A DNA stretch of 8,838 nt from positions 1 to 8,838 of the forward strand of contig JAEYGI010000003.1 of NCBI GenBank assembly GCA_023402395.1. The letters are read 5' to 3'. The position numbers and the translations under genes were made by a program. Numbering within the stretch: position 1 is the first letter of the stretch; every line of letters begins with the position of its first letter. The notes beneath the pieces were generated by a model. It had not been told where the DNA came from and did not search any database. It saw only the letters and a list, made by a program, of their open reading frames with translations. This DNA is from Bacillota bacterium. GTDB taxonomy: Bacteria > Bacillota > UBA4882 > UBA8346. Below, piece after piece: positions 1 to 5,491 of this stretch.

Positions 1-28
1 GATTTTAAAGCAAAGGAGGAAACAAAAT
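1..28 (-). other. Probable partial CRISPR spacer at window edge
   Basis: These 28 bases directly adjoin repeat 29-60. They are shorter than a full spacer (33-35 bp) only because the window ends here. Read on the plus strand they contain AAAGGAGG followed by AAACAAAAT, which looks like a ribosome-binding site just before a start codon; see findings. They could also be the flank of the array if 29-60 is the terminal repeat. Confidence 0.7.
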
Positions 29-557
29 GTTTCAATCCACGCACCCGCGTAGGGTGCGACTTCGAGTTTTCAAGGAAATTCTAATCGCCGACGAAGTTTC
101 AATCCACGCACCCGCGTAGGGTGCGACGTGGCGGCGGGAAAAGCAATTCTAAATACGAGCTGTTTCAATCCACGCACCCGCGTAGGGTGCGACAATATAT
201 GGAACCATTGAGCGTAACGGAAAAGGCGTTTCAATCCACGCACCCGCGTAGGGTGCGACAGACCAGCTATATTTATATAATACAGGGTCAACAGTTTCAA
301 TCCACGCACCCGCGTAGGGTGCGACGACGTTGGGGTTGTTGCGCATTTAGCGACCCAGCGGTTTCAATCCACGCACCCGCGTAGGGTGCGACTTACATAG
401 TCGATCTTACCCAAAGTTCCGGTCACGTTTCAATCCACGCACCCGCGTAGGGTGCGACTCATTCAGGCCGCCATTCGGGGGACTGGTAGCCTGTTTCAAT
501 CCACGCACCCGCGTAGGGTGCGACACAAGACTGGGTCCCCGTTTTCGTCATAGAATT

Positions 558-589
558 GTTTCAATCCACGCACCCGCGTAGGGTGCGAC
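558..589 (-). repeat. Leader-proximal CRISPR repeat, consensus unit with 7-bp hairpin
   Basis: On the minus strand repeat positions 3-9 (CGCACCC) pair with 15-21 (GGGTGCG) around a 5-nt loop TACGC. The last 11 nt (TGGATTGAAAC) stay single-stranded. In type I-C systems Cas5c cuts at the 3' base of this stem and leaves exactly such an 11-nt 5' tag on the mature crRNA. All nine copies are identical, including this first one, which is the copy duplicated at each new acquisition. Confidence 0.95.
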
Positions 590-636
590 AGTATACCTTT
601 CAAACCCTTCTTACTCTAAGCTTTCGACAGCCGTTT

Positions 637-647
637 CCGCGAACCTC
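637..647 (-). promoter_or_regulatory. Leader box GAGGTTCGCGG, copy 1
   Basis: This is an exact 11-bp direct copy of 714-724, offset by 77 bp. It lies 47 bp from the first repeat and next to a minus-strand A-rich tract. Its repetition inside the leader suggests a protein-binding or structural signal for adaptation or array transcription. The role is inferred. Confidence 0.55.
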
Positions 648-688
648 TTTTTTTCTTCCAGAAAAACCCTCCGCTTTTACTCATCGAT

Positions 689-712
689 CGTCAATTAACC
701 CGTCAAATTAAC
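689..712. repeat. Imperfect tandem repeat in leader
   Basis: CGTCAATTAAC (689-699) is followed after one base by CGTCAAATTAAC (701-712). The 11- and 12-bp units differ by one inserted A. It is AT-rich inside an otherwise mixed leader and lies between the two GGTTCGCG boxes. Its function is unknown. Confidence 0.6.
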
Positions 713-713
713 A

Positions 714-755
714 CCGCGAACCTCCCGGGGAATTCATGTTCACTTCCGGTTCGCG
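714..755 (-). promoter_or_regulatory. Leader box copy 2 within an inverted repeat
   Basis: The second GAGGTTCGCGG box is 714-724. Its CGCGAACC core on the plus strand (715-722) has a perfect 8-bp inverted partner GGTTCGCG at 748-755, leaving a 25-nt interval. A further partial direct copy, CGAACC, lies at 767-772. The arrangement could be a binding site for a dimer, a cruciform, or a hairpin in the transcript between cas2 and the array. Only the symmetry is directly seen. Confidence 0.5.
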
Positions 756-797
756 CCAAGAATCAACGAACCCCGAAATAAACTCCGGCGAGAGATC

Positions 798-1088
798 CTA
801 AACCGTCAACACGCCCTCGGGATCATAGGTTTGTTTGGAGCCCACATGCTCCACCCGGTTCTGCCAGTGGTTCCCCAGAAAATAATACCGCAAACTGTCC
901 TGGTCCGCATCAATGATTTTTTCCAGCCGCTTGCGCAAATCAGCGAACTGTACCGGATCCACCAGACATTCAAAGACCGAATTCTGGACCCGCTGGCCAA
1001 AATTCCGGCATTGCTTGGCCACCAAACGCAGCCGTTTTTTCCCGGCGGCCGTTTCGGTGTTTACGTCATAGGTAACCAAAACCATCAT
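798..1088 (-). CDS. cas2: CRISPR-associated protein Cas2 (type I-C)
   Basis: A 96-residue protein, the usual length for Cas2. Cas2 forms the central dimer of the Cas1-Cas2 integrase, which inserts new spacers at the leader-repeat junction. In many Cas2 proteins its own nuclease activity is not needed for this. The N-terminal strand VLVTYDV carries the conserved Asp (D8). It is followed by NFGQRVQNSVFECLV (residues 29-43) and a ferredoxin-like fold ending in YYFLGNHW (68-75). The start is ATG at 1086-1088, with a second ATG right after it. GGTGA ends 6 nt upstream of the first ATG and is a fair Shine-Dalgarno. The gene begins 12 bp after the cas1 stop and is the last cas gene before the leader, the normal I-C order. 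Stop is TAG at 798-800. The gene looks intact. Confidence 0.97.
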   Translation of the reverse strand: MMVLVTYDVNTETAAGKKRLRLVAKQCRNFGQRVQNSVFECLVDPVQFADLRKRLEKIIDADQDSLRYYFLGNHWQNRVEHVGSKQTYDPEGVLTV

Positions 1089-1100
1089 TTCCGTTCACCG

Positions 1101-2132
1101 TCACTTCATCAAAAATGGCGGGTACGCCTCCAGATCTCCCCGCAAATGCCGGGCTAGCAGCAACGCCTGGATATACGGGATCAATCCGACGGCTACCTTT
1201 TCTCCCAGAAACGGATGGGCCACCTCTTCCTGTTTTCGCTTCTGCCAGGCGGTGATGATACTTTTGCGGGCTTCATCGGTCATCAGCACGCCCCCCGATT
1301 CCTTGATCGTAAATCCCTTGATATCAATCTGCCGGTTGTTGATCAAGGCTAGCGCGAGGCGATCCACCAGATAAGGCCGGAGTTCCTCCATCAGATCCAG
1401 CGCCAGGCTGGGCCGTCCCGGCCGTTCGCGATGGAGGAAGCCCACTTGGGGATCGAGCCCCACGGTTTCCAGGGCCGCCGCGCAGTCGTGGGCCAGTAAG
1501 GTATACAAGAACGACAGCAGGGCATTGACCGGATCGAGCGGTGGCCGCCGGCTTCTTCCGGTGAATTGAAAATCGGTTTTGGACTCCAGAATCAAGTGAT
1601 CAAAGGCACCGTAGTACATCCGCGCCGCCTCGCCTTCCACCCCGCGCAGGCCGTCCAGACAGCGGCATCCCGACGCTTTTTGCAACTGCAGGGCGAGTGC
1701 CCGGACGCTTTCCGACATGGCCGAATCATCGCCCCGGCTTTGGTGGTCGCGGAGAAACCGTTGCAACACGCATTTGCAGTTGAATACCTTCCCAAAGATG
1801 AAGCTCTTCGCCACCGCCAGGGATTCTTCCGCCTGATCGGCCAGGCGGTATTGTTGGCGCCGCAGCCAGACGTTGCCGTTAACCGGCCCGCTCACCCTGG
1901 CCAGAAACCGGCCGCTTTCCGACAAAAATGACAAGGCCACGTTGCGCTCGGCGCAGAGATGCATCAGCGCCGGACTGGCCCCGGTATAGCCAAAGCAGAC
2001 GATCCCCTCCAGATTATGAACGGGGATTCGGAATTTGACCTCCTCGCCCAGCAGCACCAGCACATTTTCGCCCTCTTTGCCAAGATGGGCTTCAGGAGTC
2101 GTGACATAGAGGACATTCAACAATTTTCGCAA
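1101..2132 (-). CDS. cas1: CRISPR-associated endonuclease Cas1 (type I-C), TTG start
   Basis: A 343-residue Cas1, normal length for subtype I-C. Cas1 is the metal-dependent integrase that joins a prespacer to the first repeat, working with Cas2. The N-terminal beta domain starts RKLLNVLYVTTPEAHLG (residues 2-18). The helical catalytic domain holds the expected metal ligands: E166 in GVEGEAARMYYGAF, H234 in GFLHRERPGRPS, and D246 with E249 in LALDLMEELRP. The start codon is TTG (2130-2132). It is preferred because the family's N-terminus begins here and AAAGGAGGAG (2141-2150) lies 8 nt upstream; no ATG in frame fits. The gap to cas4 is 24 bp and to cas2 12 bp. The DNA is GC-rich (42 of 60 bases G or C in 1441-1500). 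No defect is seen. Confidence 0.98.
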   Translation of the reverse strand: MRKLLNVLYVTTPEAHLGKEGENVLVLLGEEVKFRIPVHNLEGIVCFGYTGASPALMHLCAERNVALSFLSESGRFLARVSGPVNGNVWLRRQQYRLADQAEESLAVAKSFIFGKVFNCKCVLQRFLRDHQSRGDDSAMSESVRALALQLQKASGCRCLDGLRGVEGEAARMYYGAFDHLILESKTDFQFTGRSRRPPLDPVNALLSFLYTLLAHDCAAALETVGLDPQVGFLHRERPGRPSLALDLMEELRPYLVDRLALALINNRQIDIKGFTIKESGGVLMTDEARKSIITAWQKRKQEEVAHPFLGEKVAVGLIPYIQALLLARHLRGDLEAYPPFLMK

Positions 2133-2140
2133 ACAGCGGA

Positions 2141-2150
2141 CTCCTCCTTT
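2141..2150 (-). promoter_or_regulatory. Ribosome-binding site fixing the cas1 TTG start
   Basis: The minus strand reads AAAGGAGGAG, a near-perfect anti-Shine-Dalgarno match ending 8 nt before the TTG at 2130-2132. It lies wholly in the 24-bp gap after the cas4 stop, so cas1 can be initiated independently. It supports the TTG rather than later TTG codons at residues 4 and 5. Confidence 0.75.
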
Positions 2151-2156
2151 ACGATC

Positions 2157-2819
2157 CTATTCGCGCAACGCGTCATCCAAGTAGCGCCGGACCGAGCGTT
2201 TGGCGTTGAGTCGCGGCAAGCAAAGCTCCACCAGCGAACAGTTCTTGCAAGACGGCGTGGGCTCGGCCGGCGGAGTAGTTCCAGTGTCAAACATCTCATG
2301 CATCGCGGCGGCCAGTTCGGCCACGCGCCGCCGCAACGGCTCGTCGAATTCCACCGGCTGCCGCCGCCGTTCGCGGCCGTAAAACAAGTCTCCCGCCCCG
2401 ACCGGCAGCCCGAACATTTCCTCCAGGCACAACCCCTGGGCGCAAAGCTGTACCGCGTCGCGGTCGTCCGGCTTGGGCTGGCCCAGTTTATACTCGACCG
2501 GATGGGGCCGCCAGCGTCCGGAGCGTCCTTGCAACGCGATCCCGCGTTCGTCGCGTTGAAATTCGACGACATCCGCCACTCCGTAGAGGCCCAAAACCCG
2601 GGAGACCAGCGGCAGGGAACGGGTAATCAGCACCGTTCCCCGCGCTTCGGTGAAAAACGGATCGTCGGCCCGCTCGTGCATTTCCCGGCCGTTGAACGTC
2701 AGTAGGTTCTCCTGCCACTGCTGCTCGATATGGATCAAGGCCCACTGCCGTTGGCAGAAGGCGAAATGCTGGATCCCGGAGAGCATTAACAGATCGGAGT
2801 CGGAATAATTGCTGTCCAT
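2157..2819 (-). CDS. cas4: CRISPR-associated exonuclease Cas4 (type I-C)
   Basis: A 220-residue RecB-family nuclease with an iron-sulfur cluster. In type I-C adaptation Cas4 binds Cas1 and trims prespacer ends so that spacers derive from PAM-flanked DNA and insert in the right orientation. The start MDSNYSDSDLLMLSGIQHFA resembles other I-C Cas4 proteins. Cluster ligands visible are C22 (FAFCQRQW) and the C-terminal set C191, C194 and C200 (SCKNCSLVELC). Nuclease residues are H48 (GREMHER), D83 (GVADVVEF), and E109 with K111 (PVEYKLGQPK), followed by DAVQLCAQGLCLEEM (121-135). The ATG at 2817-2819 is 2 bp after the cas7 stop. Only a weak GAGAGA precedes it, so translation is probably coupled to cas7. 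The coding strand is GC-rich (41 of 60 in 2341-2400). It appears complete. Confidence 0.97.
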   Translation of the reverse strand: MDSNYSDSDLLMLSGIQHFAFCQRQWALIHIEQQWQENLLTFNGREMHERADDPFFTEARGTVLITRSLPLVSRVLGLYGVADVVEFQRDERGIALQGRSGRWRPHPVEYKLGQPKPDDRDAVQLCAQGLCLEEMFGLPVGAGDLFYGRERRRQPVEFDEPLRRRVAELAAAMHEMFDTGTTPPAEPTPSCKNCSLVELCLPRLNAKRSVRRYLDDALRE

Positions 2820-2821
2820 AA

Positions 2822-3733
2822 TTATGATCTCTCGATCAACGTTACGCCCGCCGGAATCTGCTCCTTAGCCACCGTAATCTGATAATCGCTGAAATCCCTG
2901 GCGGGTTTCCCATCATCCTTCCGCTGAATCGTAATCGCGTCAAAAAGCTTCTGAACCGGCGCGTCGCCCATCTTGGACGCATGTTCGAAGATGAATAATT
3001 TCCGGGTGCCCATTAGCCCGCGGGCGGCGGAATGGTCGTGCTCAAACATTTTTTCAAGCGCTTCCCAGAGCAGTTCCAGATCTTCCACGGAAAAGCCGGT
3101 CTGGTTGGCAAGGGGCGCCGAGACGAACCCGTGAGCACGATACAGTCCATAGGGAACCGTAAATTTCCGGCCCATCGTCCGGTTGTCGCCGCCTTGCTTT
3201 TCCGATTCTTCCTTAGTGGTAACCGCCATCCGGGTAATGCTGTGCTCAAGTGACACCACCGGATCGACCGAACGGGCGAACGTAAACTGGACCGGACCCC
3301 GGACTTGCCCCGCATTGGGTCCGGTGGTCATCACCGCGCCGAACGTCCGGATATCATAGAAATTCTTGCATAAAAACTGCTTGGCCCGCTCAACTTCTTT
3401 CCCTTGACCTTGTCCAGGTTTATTGCGTTTGGCCCCATCAGCCGAATCAATTGGGGGTTTTTGTAAATCAATCTCTAAACTGATATAAGCTTGTTCAATG
3501 GTATTGTTCAAAATCGCTTTTTCTTTGACAAAAATCCCGTACGGAGCTTTGTCCTCTTCTTTCAACGTGACGTAGTTCCGTACTTTTCGTTTCAAACAAA
3601 CATCCGTAATCAGCCCATGTCCGGTCTCCGCGTCCACCCGGGGCAGATTGCCGGCATCCGGATCGCCGTTGGGATTCCCGTCTTTCACATCAAAAAAAAT
3701 GACAAAATCATACCGTTTTTGAATCGCGCTCAT
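2822..3733 (-). CDS. cas7c: Cascade backbone subunit Cas7c (Csd2)
   Basis: A 303-residue RAMP-fold protein. Cas7c polymerises along the spacer part of the crRNA, seven copies in characterised I-C complexes, and shapes the guide for base pairing with target DNA. Recognisable stretches are YDFVIFFDVKDGNPNGDPDA (residues 8-27), LPRVDAETGHGLITDVCLKR (30-49), TFGAVMTTGPNAGQVRGPVQ (130-149) and MGRKFTVPYGLYRAHGFVSA (187-206). All are typical of Csd2. The ATG is at 3731-3733, with GGGGGA (3739-3744) 5 nt upstream in the 12-bp gap after cas8c. The TAA stop is 2 bp before cas4. Residues near 60-105 lie in an AT-rich patch (19 of 60 bases G or C at 3481-3540), unlike the rest of the gene. No frameshift is seen. 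Confidence 0.97.
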   Translation of the reverse strand: MSAIQKRYDFVIFFDVKDGNPNGDPDAGNLPRVDAETGHGLITDVCLKRKVRNYVTLKEEDKAPYGIFVKEKAILNNTIEQAYISLEIDLQKPPIDSADGAKRNKPGQGQGKEVERAKQFLCKNFYDIRTFGAVMTTGPNAGQVRGPVQFTFARSVDPVVSLEHSITRMAVTTKEESEKQGGDNRTMGRKFTVPYGLYRAHGFVSAPLANQTGFSVEDLELLWEALEKMFEHDHSAARGLMGTRKLFIFEHASKMGDAPVQKLFDAITIQRKDDGKPARDFSDYQITVAKEQIPAGVTLIERS

Positions 3734-3745
3734 CTTTATCCCCCT

Positions 3746-4132
3746 TTAAATGATTTGTTTTTTTGATTCGCCGTTACTGTCTTCATTTTTCGTAAAAAAC
3801 GCTTGCCGCTGATGATAGTAGCCGATTGCAAAACGGCCTTGTTCGTGTAAGTTGAGATGGGCCGGGAAATCGTGTAAGTTCCCCATGATTTCGCCCAATA
3901 ACCGTTCAAAATTGACTACTCTTCCTTTGTTATCAAGTTTGGCGAGATGATGGTTCTTGAGACGGAGCAGATTCGTAAATACCGTTACCGGGGTGGCGCA
4001 GGCGGCTCCGTAAAACCGTTCGCGAATCGTGGCGTTAATTCCCGGATTCGCTTCTTCCTGAATCTTTTCCAGCGTGGCAAACAGCCTTCCCAATTGGTAA
4101 CCGATTGAGGGTTGAGCAATATCCAATTCCAT
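3746..4132 (-). CDS. cas11c: Cascade small subunit Cas11c, internal translation product of cas8c
   Basis: A nested in-frame product of 128 residues starting at Met454 of Cas8c and sharing its stop. Independent translation of Cas11 from inside cas8 is established for type I-C and some other subtypes, where the small subunit lines the Cascade belly and stabilises the R-loop. Here the ATG is at 4130-4132, and AAAGGGAGGT lies on the minus strand at 4137-4146. Its GGGAGG core is 5 nt from the ATG, a site as good as those of the annotated genes. The site is encoded by the Gln-Arg-Glu-Val codons, CAA AGG GAG GTC. The protein begins MELDIAQPSIGYQLGRLFAT and continues LEKIQEEANPGINATIRERF, the conserved LGRLFAxLEKIQ region where Cas11c starts in known examples. 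It is mostly helical with a polar C-terminal tail. Expression is inferred from sequence only. Confidence 0.82.
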   Translation of the reverse strand: MELDIAQPSIGYQLGRLFATLEKIQEEANPGINATIRERFYGAACATPVTVFTNLLRLKNHHLAKLDNKGRVVNFERLLGEIMGNLHDFPAHLNLHEQGRFAIGYYHQRQAFFTKNEDSNGESKKQII

Positions 4133-5491
4133 GGCGACCTCCCTTTGATTTTGTTCCGGATAAAATCGGTGATACCGGTTTAAATACGCCTTAATCAGCG
4201 CCGCCCGGACCGGTTTCACCCGGTTCTCCACATCGCTGTGAATCCGGCGCAGCGCCGCTTGAAGCAGAGTGGCGGGGTAAGGCGACCCCTCCAAAATGGA
4301 CCGCATCAAATCTCCCGCCAGATTCGGCGGAATATTCTCACTTTTATCCTGGGCCGCAACATTGACCAGGATGCGCCAGATCGAATAATACTCCGGCTCC
4401 CTTGGCGGTTTGACGATGGCGAAGTCTTCAAAATATTGCTTAACGCGCGTTGCAAACTCGGCAATGGTTCCGACTTGCCAAAACCGGATTGCAATTCGTG
4501 CGGCATTCGGAGCGAGACCCAAAATATAAAACCGGATATCGCTATCATCATCCATATAAGCGCCGGTTTTTACGGACTCAAACAGCGCTCGCACCCGTTG
4601 CGTCCCCGCGTCGGGATCGTCTTTCGGCGGTTCCGCGAAAAAGAAGGAAAAATCGGTTTCAAATGAGGATTGCTTTTCCGACCAGAAAACCGTTGAAGCG
4701 TCGCCGATAGAAATGCGTTGCTTGGAGTCTTTTCCGAGAAGAGTATTGAGCGCGGTGGTATAAGAAAACTCGGCTTCAACACCTACCGGTGCATTTAAAC
4801 CCTGTTGTTTACCATACGAACGAAAGGCGTCAAGATTGAATGAAACGATATTTGCCCCCGAGCTTTGCGCCCCATATACACCCTTAATGGAGGTATGAAG
4901 AATCTTAATATTGGCGTCATTTCCAGTTACAAGACAAATCCCGGAACGGTTATTTTCAGCCTTGCTGGCTGATAAATTAATTTGGGCGACCACCTCAGGG
5001 CGACGACATACCAAGTAAGGATCCTGACCGATTCGAAATGACAAATTGGGATTGGTCTCCGTGATCTCTTTCCAGCATTCCTCCTGGGCTAACTCGCTTT
5101 CCGTTATGTTTTCTAAAAAACGAACCACCGTTTGGACAATTGGTATCTCTCCCAGTTCATTGGTCAAACGAGTGACAAATTCGTCTTTTTGTTTCAGGGC
5201 GCGTTCCCGGTTACCTTTGGCGTCTATCCCGAATACATATCCGGCGGTATCCCATAACAGATTTGCGGCAATGCCCGAGGTCTTTTTCACTCCTTGCGGA
5301 ACCAAAAACGCCTTGGCTCTTCGTTTTTTCCCCTCACCCTCACGGGTATCTTCAATCCCAACCAAAGCGCCATTTGAACCGAGCACAACAATGAAAGGAA
5401 TCTCTTTTTTCTCCCACCCTTCCGGCGCGATATCGCTGTCCGGATCGGCCGCTTTCCGATCGTAATACTCTTTCAGCGCTTGCAAAATCAT
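3746..5491 (-). CDS. cas8c: Cascade large subunit Cas8c (Csd1)
   Basis: A 581-residue protein, normal for Csd1. Cas8c sits at the 5' end of the crRNA, recognises the PAM in double-stranded DNA, helps start R-loop formation and recruits Cas3. The family is seen from the N-terminus (MILQALKEYYDR), LVPQGVKKTSGIAANLLWDT (63-82), the CLVTG segment (186-190), SGANIVSFNLDAFRSYGKQQ (211-230), ASTVFWS (265-271) and FYILGLAPNAARIAIRFW (321-338). The C-terminal 128 residues correspond to the small subunit Cas11c and have their own internal start. The ATG at 5489-5491 overlaps the cas5c stop in ATGA. GGAGGTG (5497-5503) lies 5 nt upstream, so translation is coupled but has its own site. The N-terminal half is AT-richer (24 of 60 in 4921-4980) than the C-terminal part (41 of 60 in 4201-4260). 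Confidence 0.97.
   Translation of the reverse strand: MILQALKEYYDRKAADPDSDIAPEGWEKKEIPFIVVLGSNGALVGIEDTREGEGKKRRAKAFLVPQGVKKTSGIAANLLWDTAGYVFGIDAKGNRERALKQKDEFVTRLTNELGEIPIVQTVVRFLENITESELAQEECWKEITETNPNLSFRIGQDPYLVCRRPEVVAQINLSASKAENNRSGICLVTGNDANIKILHTSIKGVYGAQSSGANIVSFNLDAFRSYGKQQGLNAPVGVEAEFSYTTALNTLLGKDSKQRISIGDASTVFWSEKQSSFETDFSFFFAEPPKDDPDAGTQRVRALFESVKTGAYMDDDSDIRFYILGLAPNAARIAIRFWQVGTIAEFATRVKQYFEDFAIVKPPREPEYYSIWRILVNVAAQDKSENIPPNLAGDLMRSILEGSPYPATLLQAALRRIHSDVENRVKPVRAALIKAYLNRYHRFYPEQNQREVAMELDIAQPSIGYQLGRLFATLEKIQEEANPGINATIRERFYGAACATPVTVFTNLLRLKNHHLAKLDNKGRVVNFERLLGEIMGNLHDFPAHLNLHEQGRFAIGYYHQRQAFFTKNEDSNGESKKQII
4137..4146 (-). promoter_or_regulatory. Internal ribosome-binding site for Cas11c
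   Basis: The minus strand reads AAAGGGAGGT inside cas8c, with GGGAGG ending 5 nt before an in-frame ATG (4130-4132). Such a site is hard to explain by the amino acids alone, because Arg-Glu-Val could be encoded without it. Confidence 0.75.

Larger units (their letters stand above)
1..589 (-). CRISPR. Type I-C CRISPR array: 9 repeats, 8 full spacers, cut by left window edge
   Basis: Nine identical 32-bp repeats occupy 29-60, 96-127, 162-193, 228-259, 294-325, 361-392, 427-458, 493-524 and 558-589. Spacers are 61-95 (35 bp), 128-161 (34), 194-227 (34), 260-293 (34), 326-360 (35), 393-426 (34), 459-492 (34) and 525-557 (33). Positions 1-28 fit a truncated ninth spacer, so the array probably continues beyond the window; a trailer cannot be excluded. 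The crRNA strand is minus, because there the repeat starts GTCGCACCC and ends ATTGAAAC as in other type I-C arrays, and because the cas operon and leader lie on the high-coordinate side. Spacer 525-557 is therefore the newest and 1-28 the oldest visible. No repeat is degenerate, which argues that the distal end has not been reached. No spacer visibly matches the rest of the window. Confidence 0.98.
590..797 (-). promoter_or_regulatory. CRISPR leader between cas2 and array
   Basis: This 208-bp stretch has no plausible gene. It lies between the cas2 stop and the first repeat and is read leftward on the minus strand. It should carry the promoter for pre-crRNA and the signals that direct Cas1-Cas2 integration to the first repeat. 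It contains repeated boxes reading GAGGTTCGCGG on the minus strand (637-647 and 714-724), an inverted GGTTCGCG copy (748-755), an A-rich tract on the minus strand (about 648-666) and an imperfect tandem repeat (689-712). From memory, GGTTCGCG boxes are common in type I-C leaders. The sequence abutting the first repeat is TATACT on the minus strand (590-595). I see no convincing terminator for the cas operon, so read-through from cas2 into the array is possible. Confidence 0.85.

Noticed and set aside
70..384. Open frames across the array on both strands with recurring peptides such as QSTHPRRVR, SHPTRVRGLK and VAPYAGAWIET
   Set aside because: They arise because repeat plus spacer is often 66 bp, a multiple of three, so the repeat is translated again and again in one frame. 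These are known spurious proteins, not genes.
590..797. A tracrRNA or an extra small gene between cas2 and the array
   Set aside because: There is no anti-repeat sequence in this stretch, type I systems need no tracrRNA, and no ORF with a ribosome site is seen.
1959..2705. Long plus-strand open frame of 248 codons across cas1 and cas4
   Set aside because: It is antisense to two clear cas genes, has no domain I recognise, and its length follows from high GC in the opposite strand.
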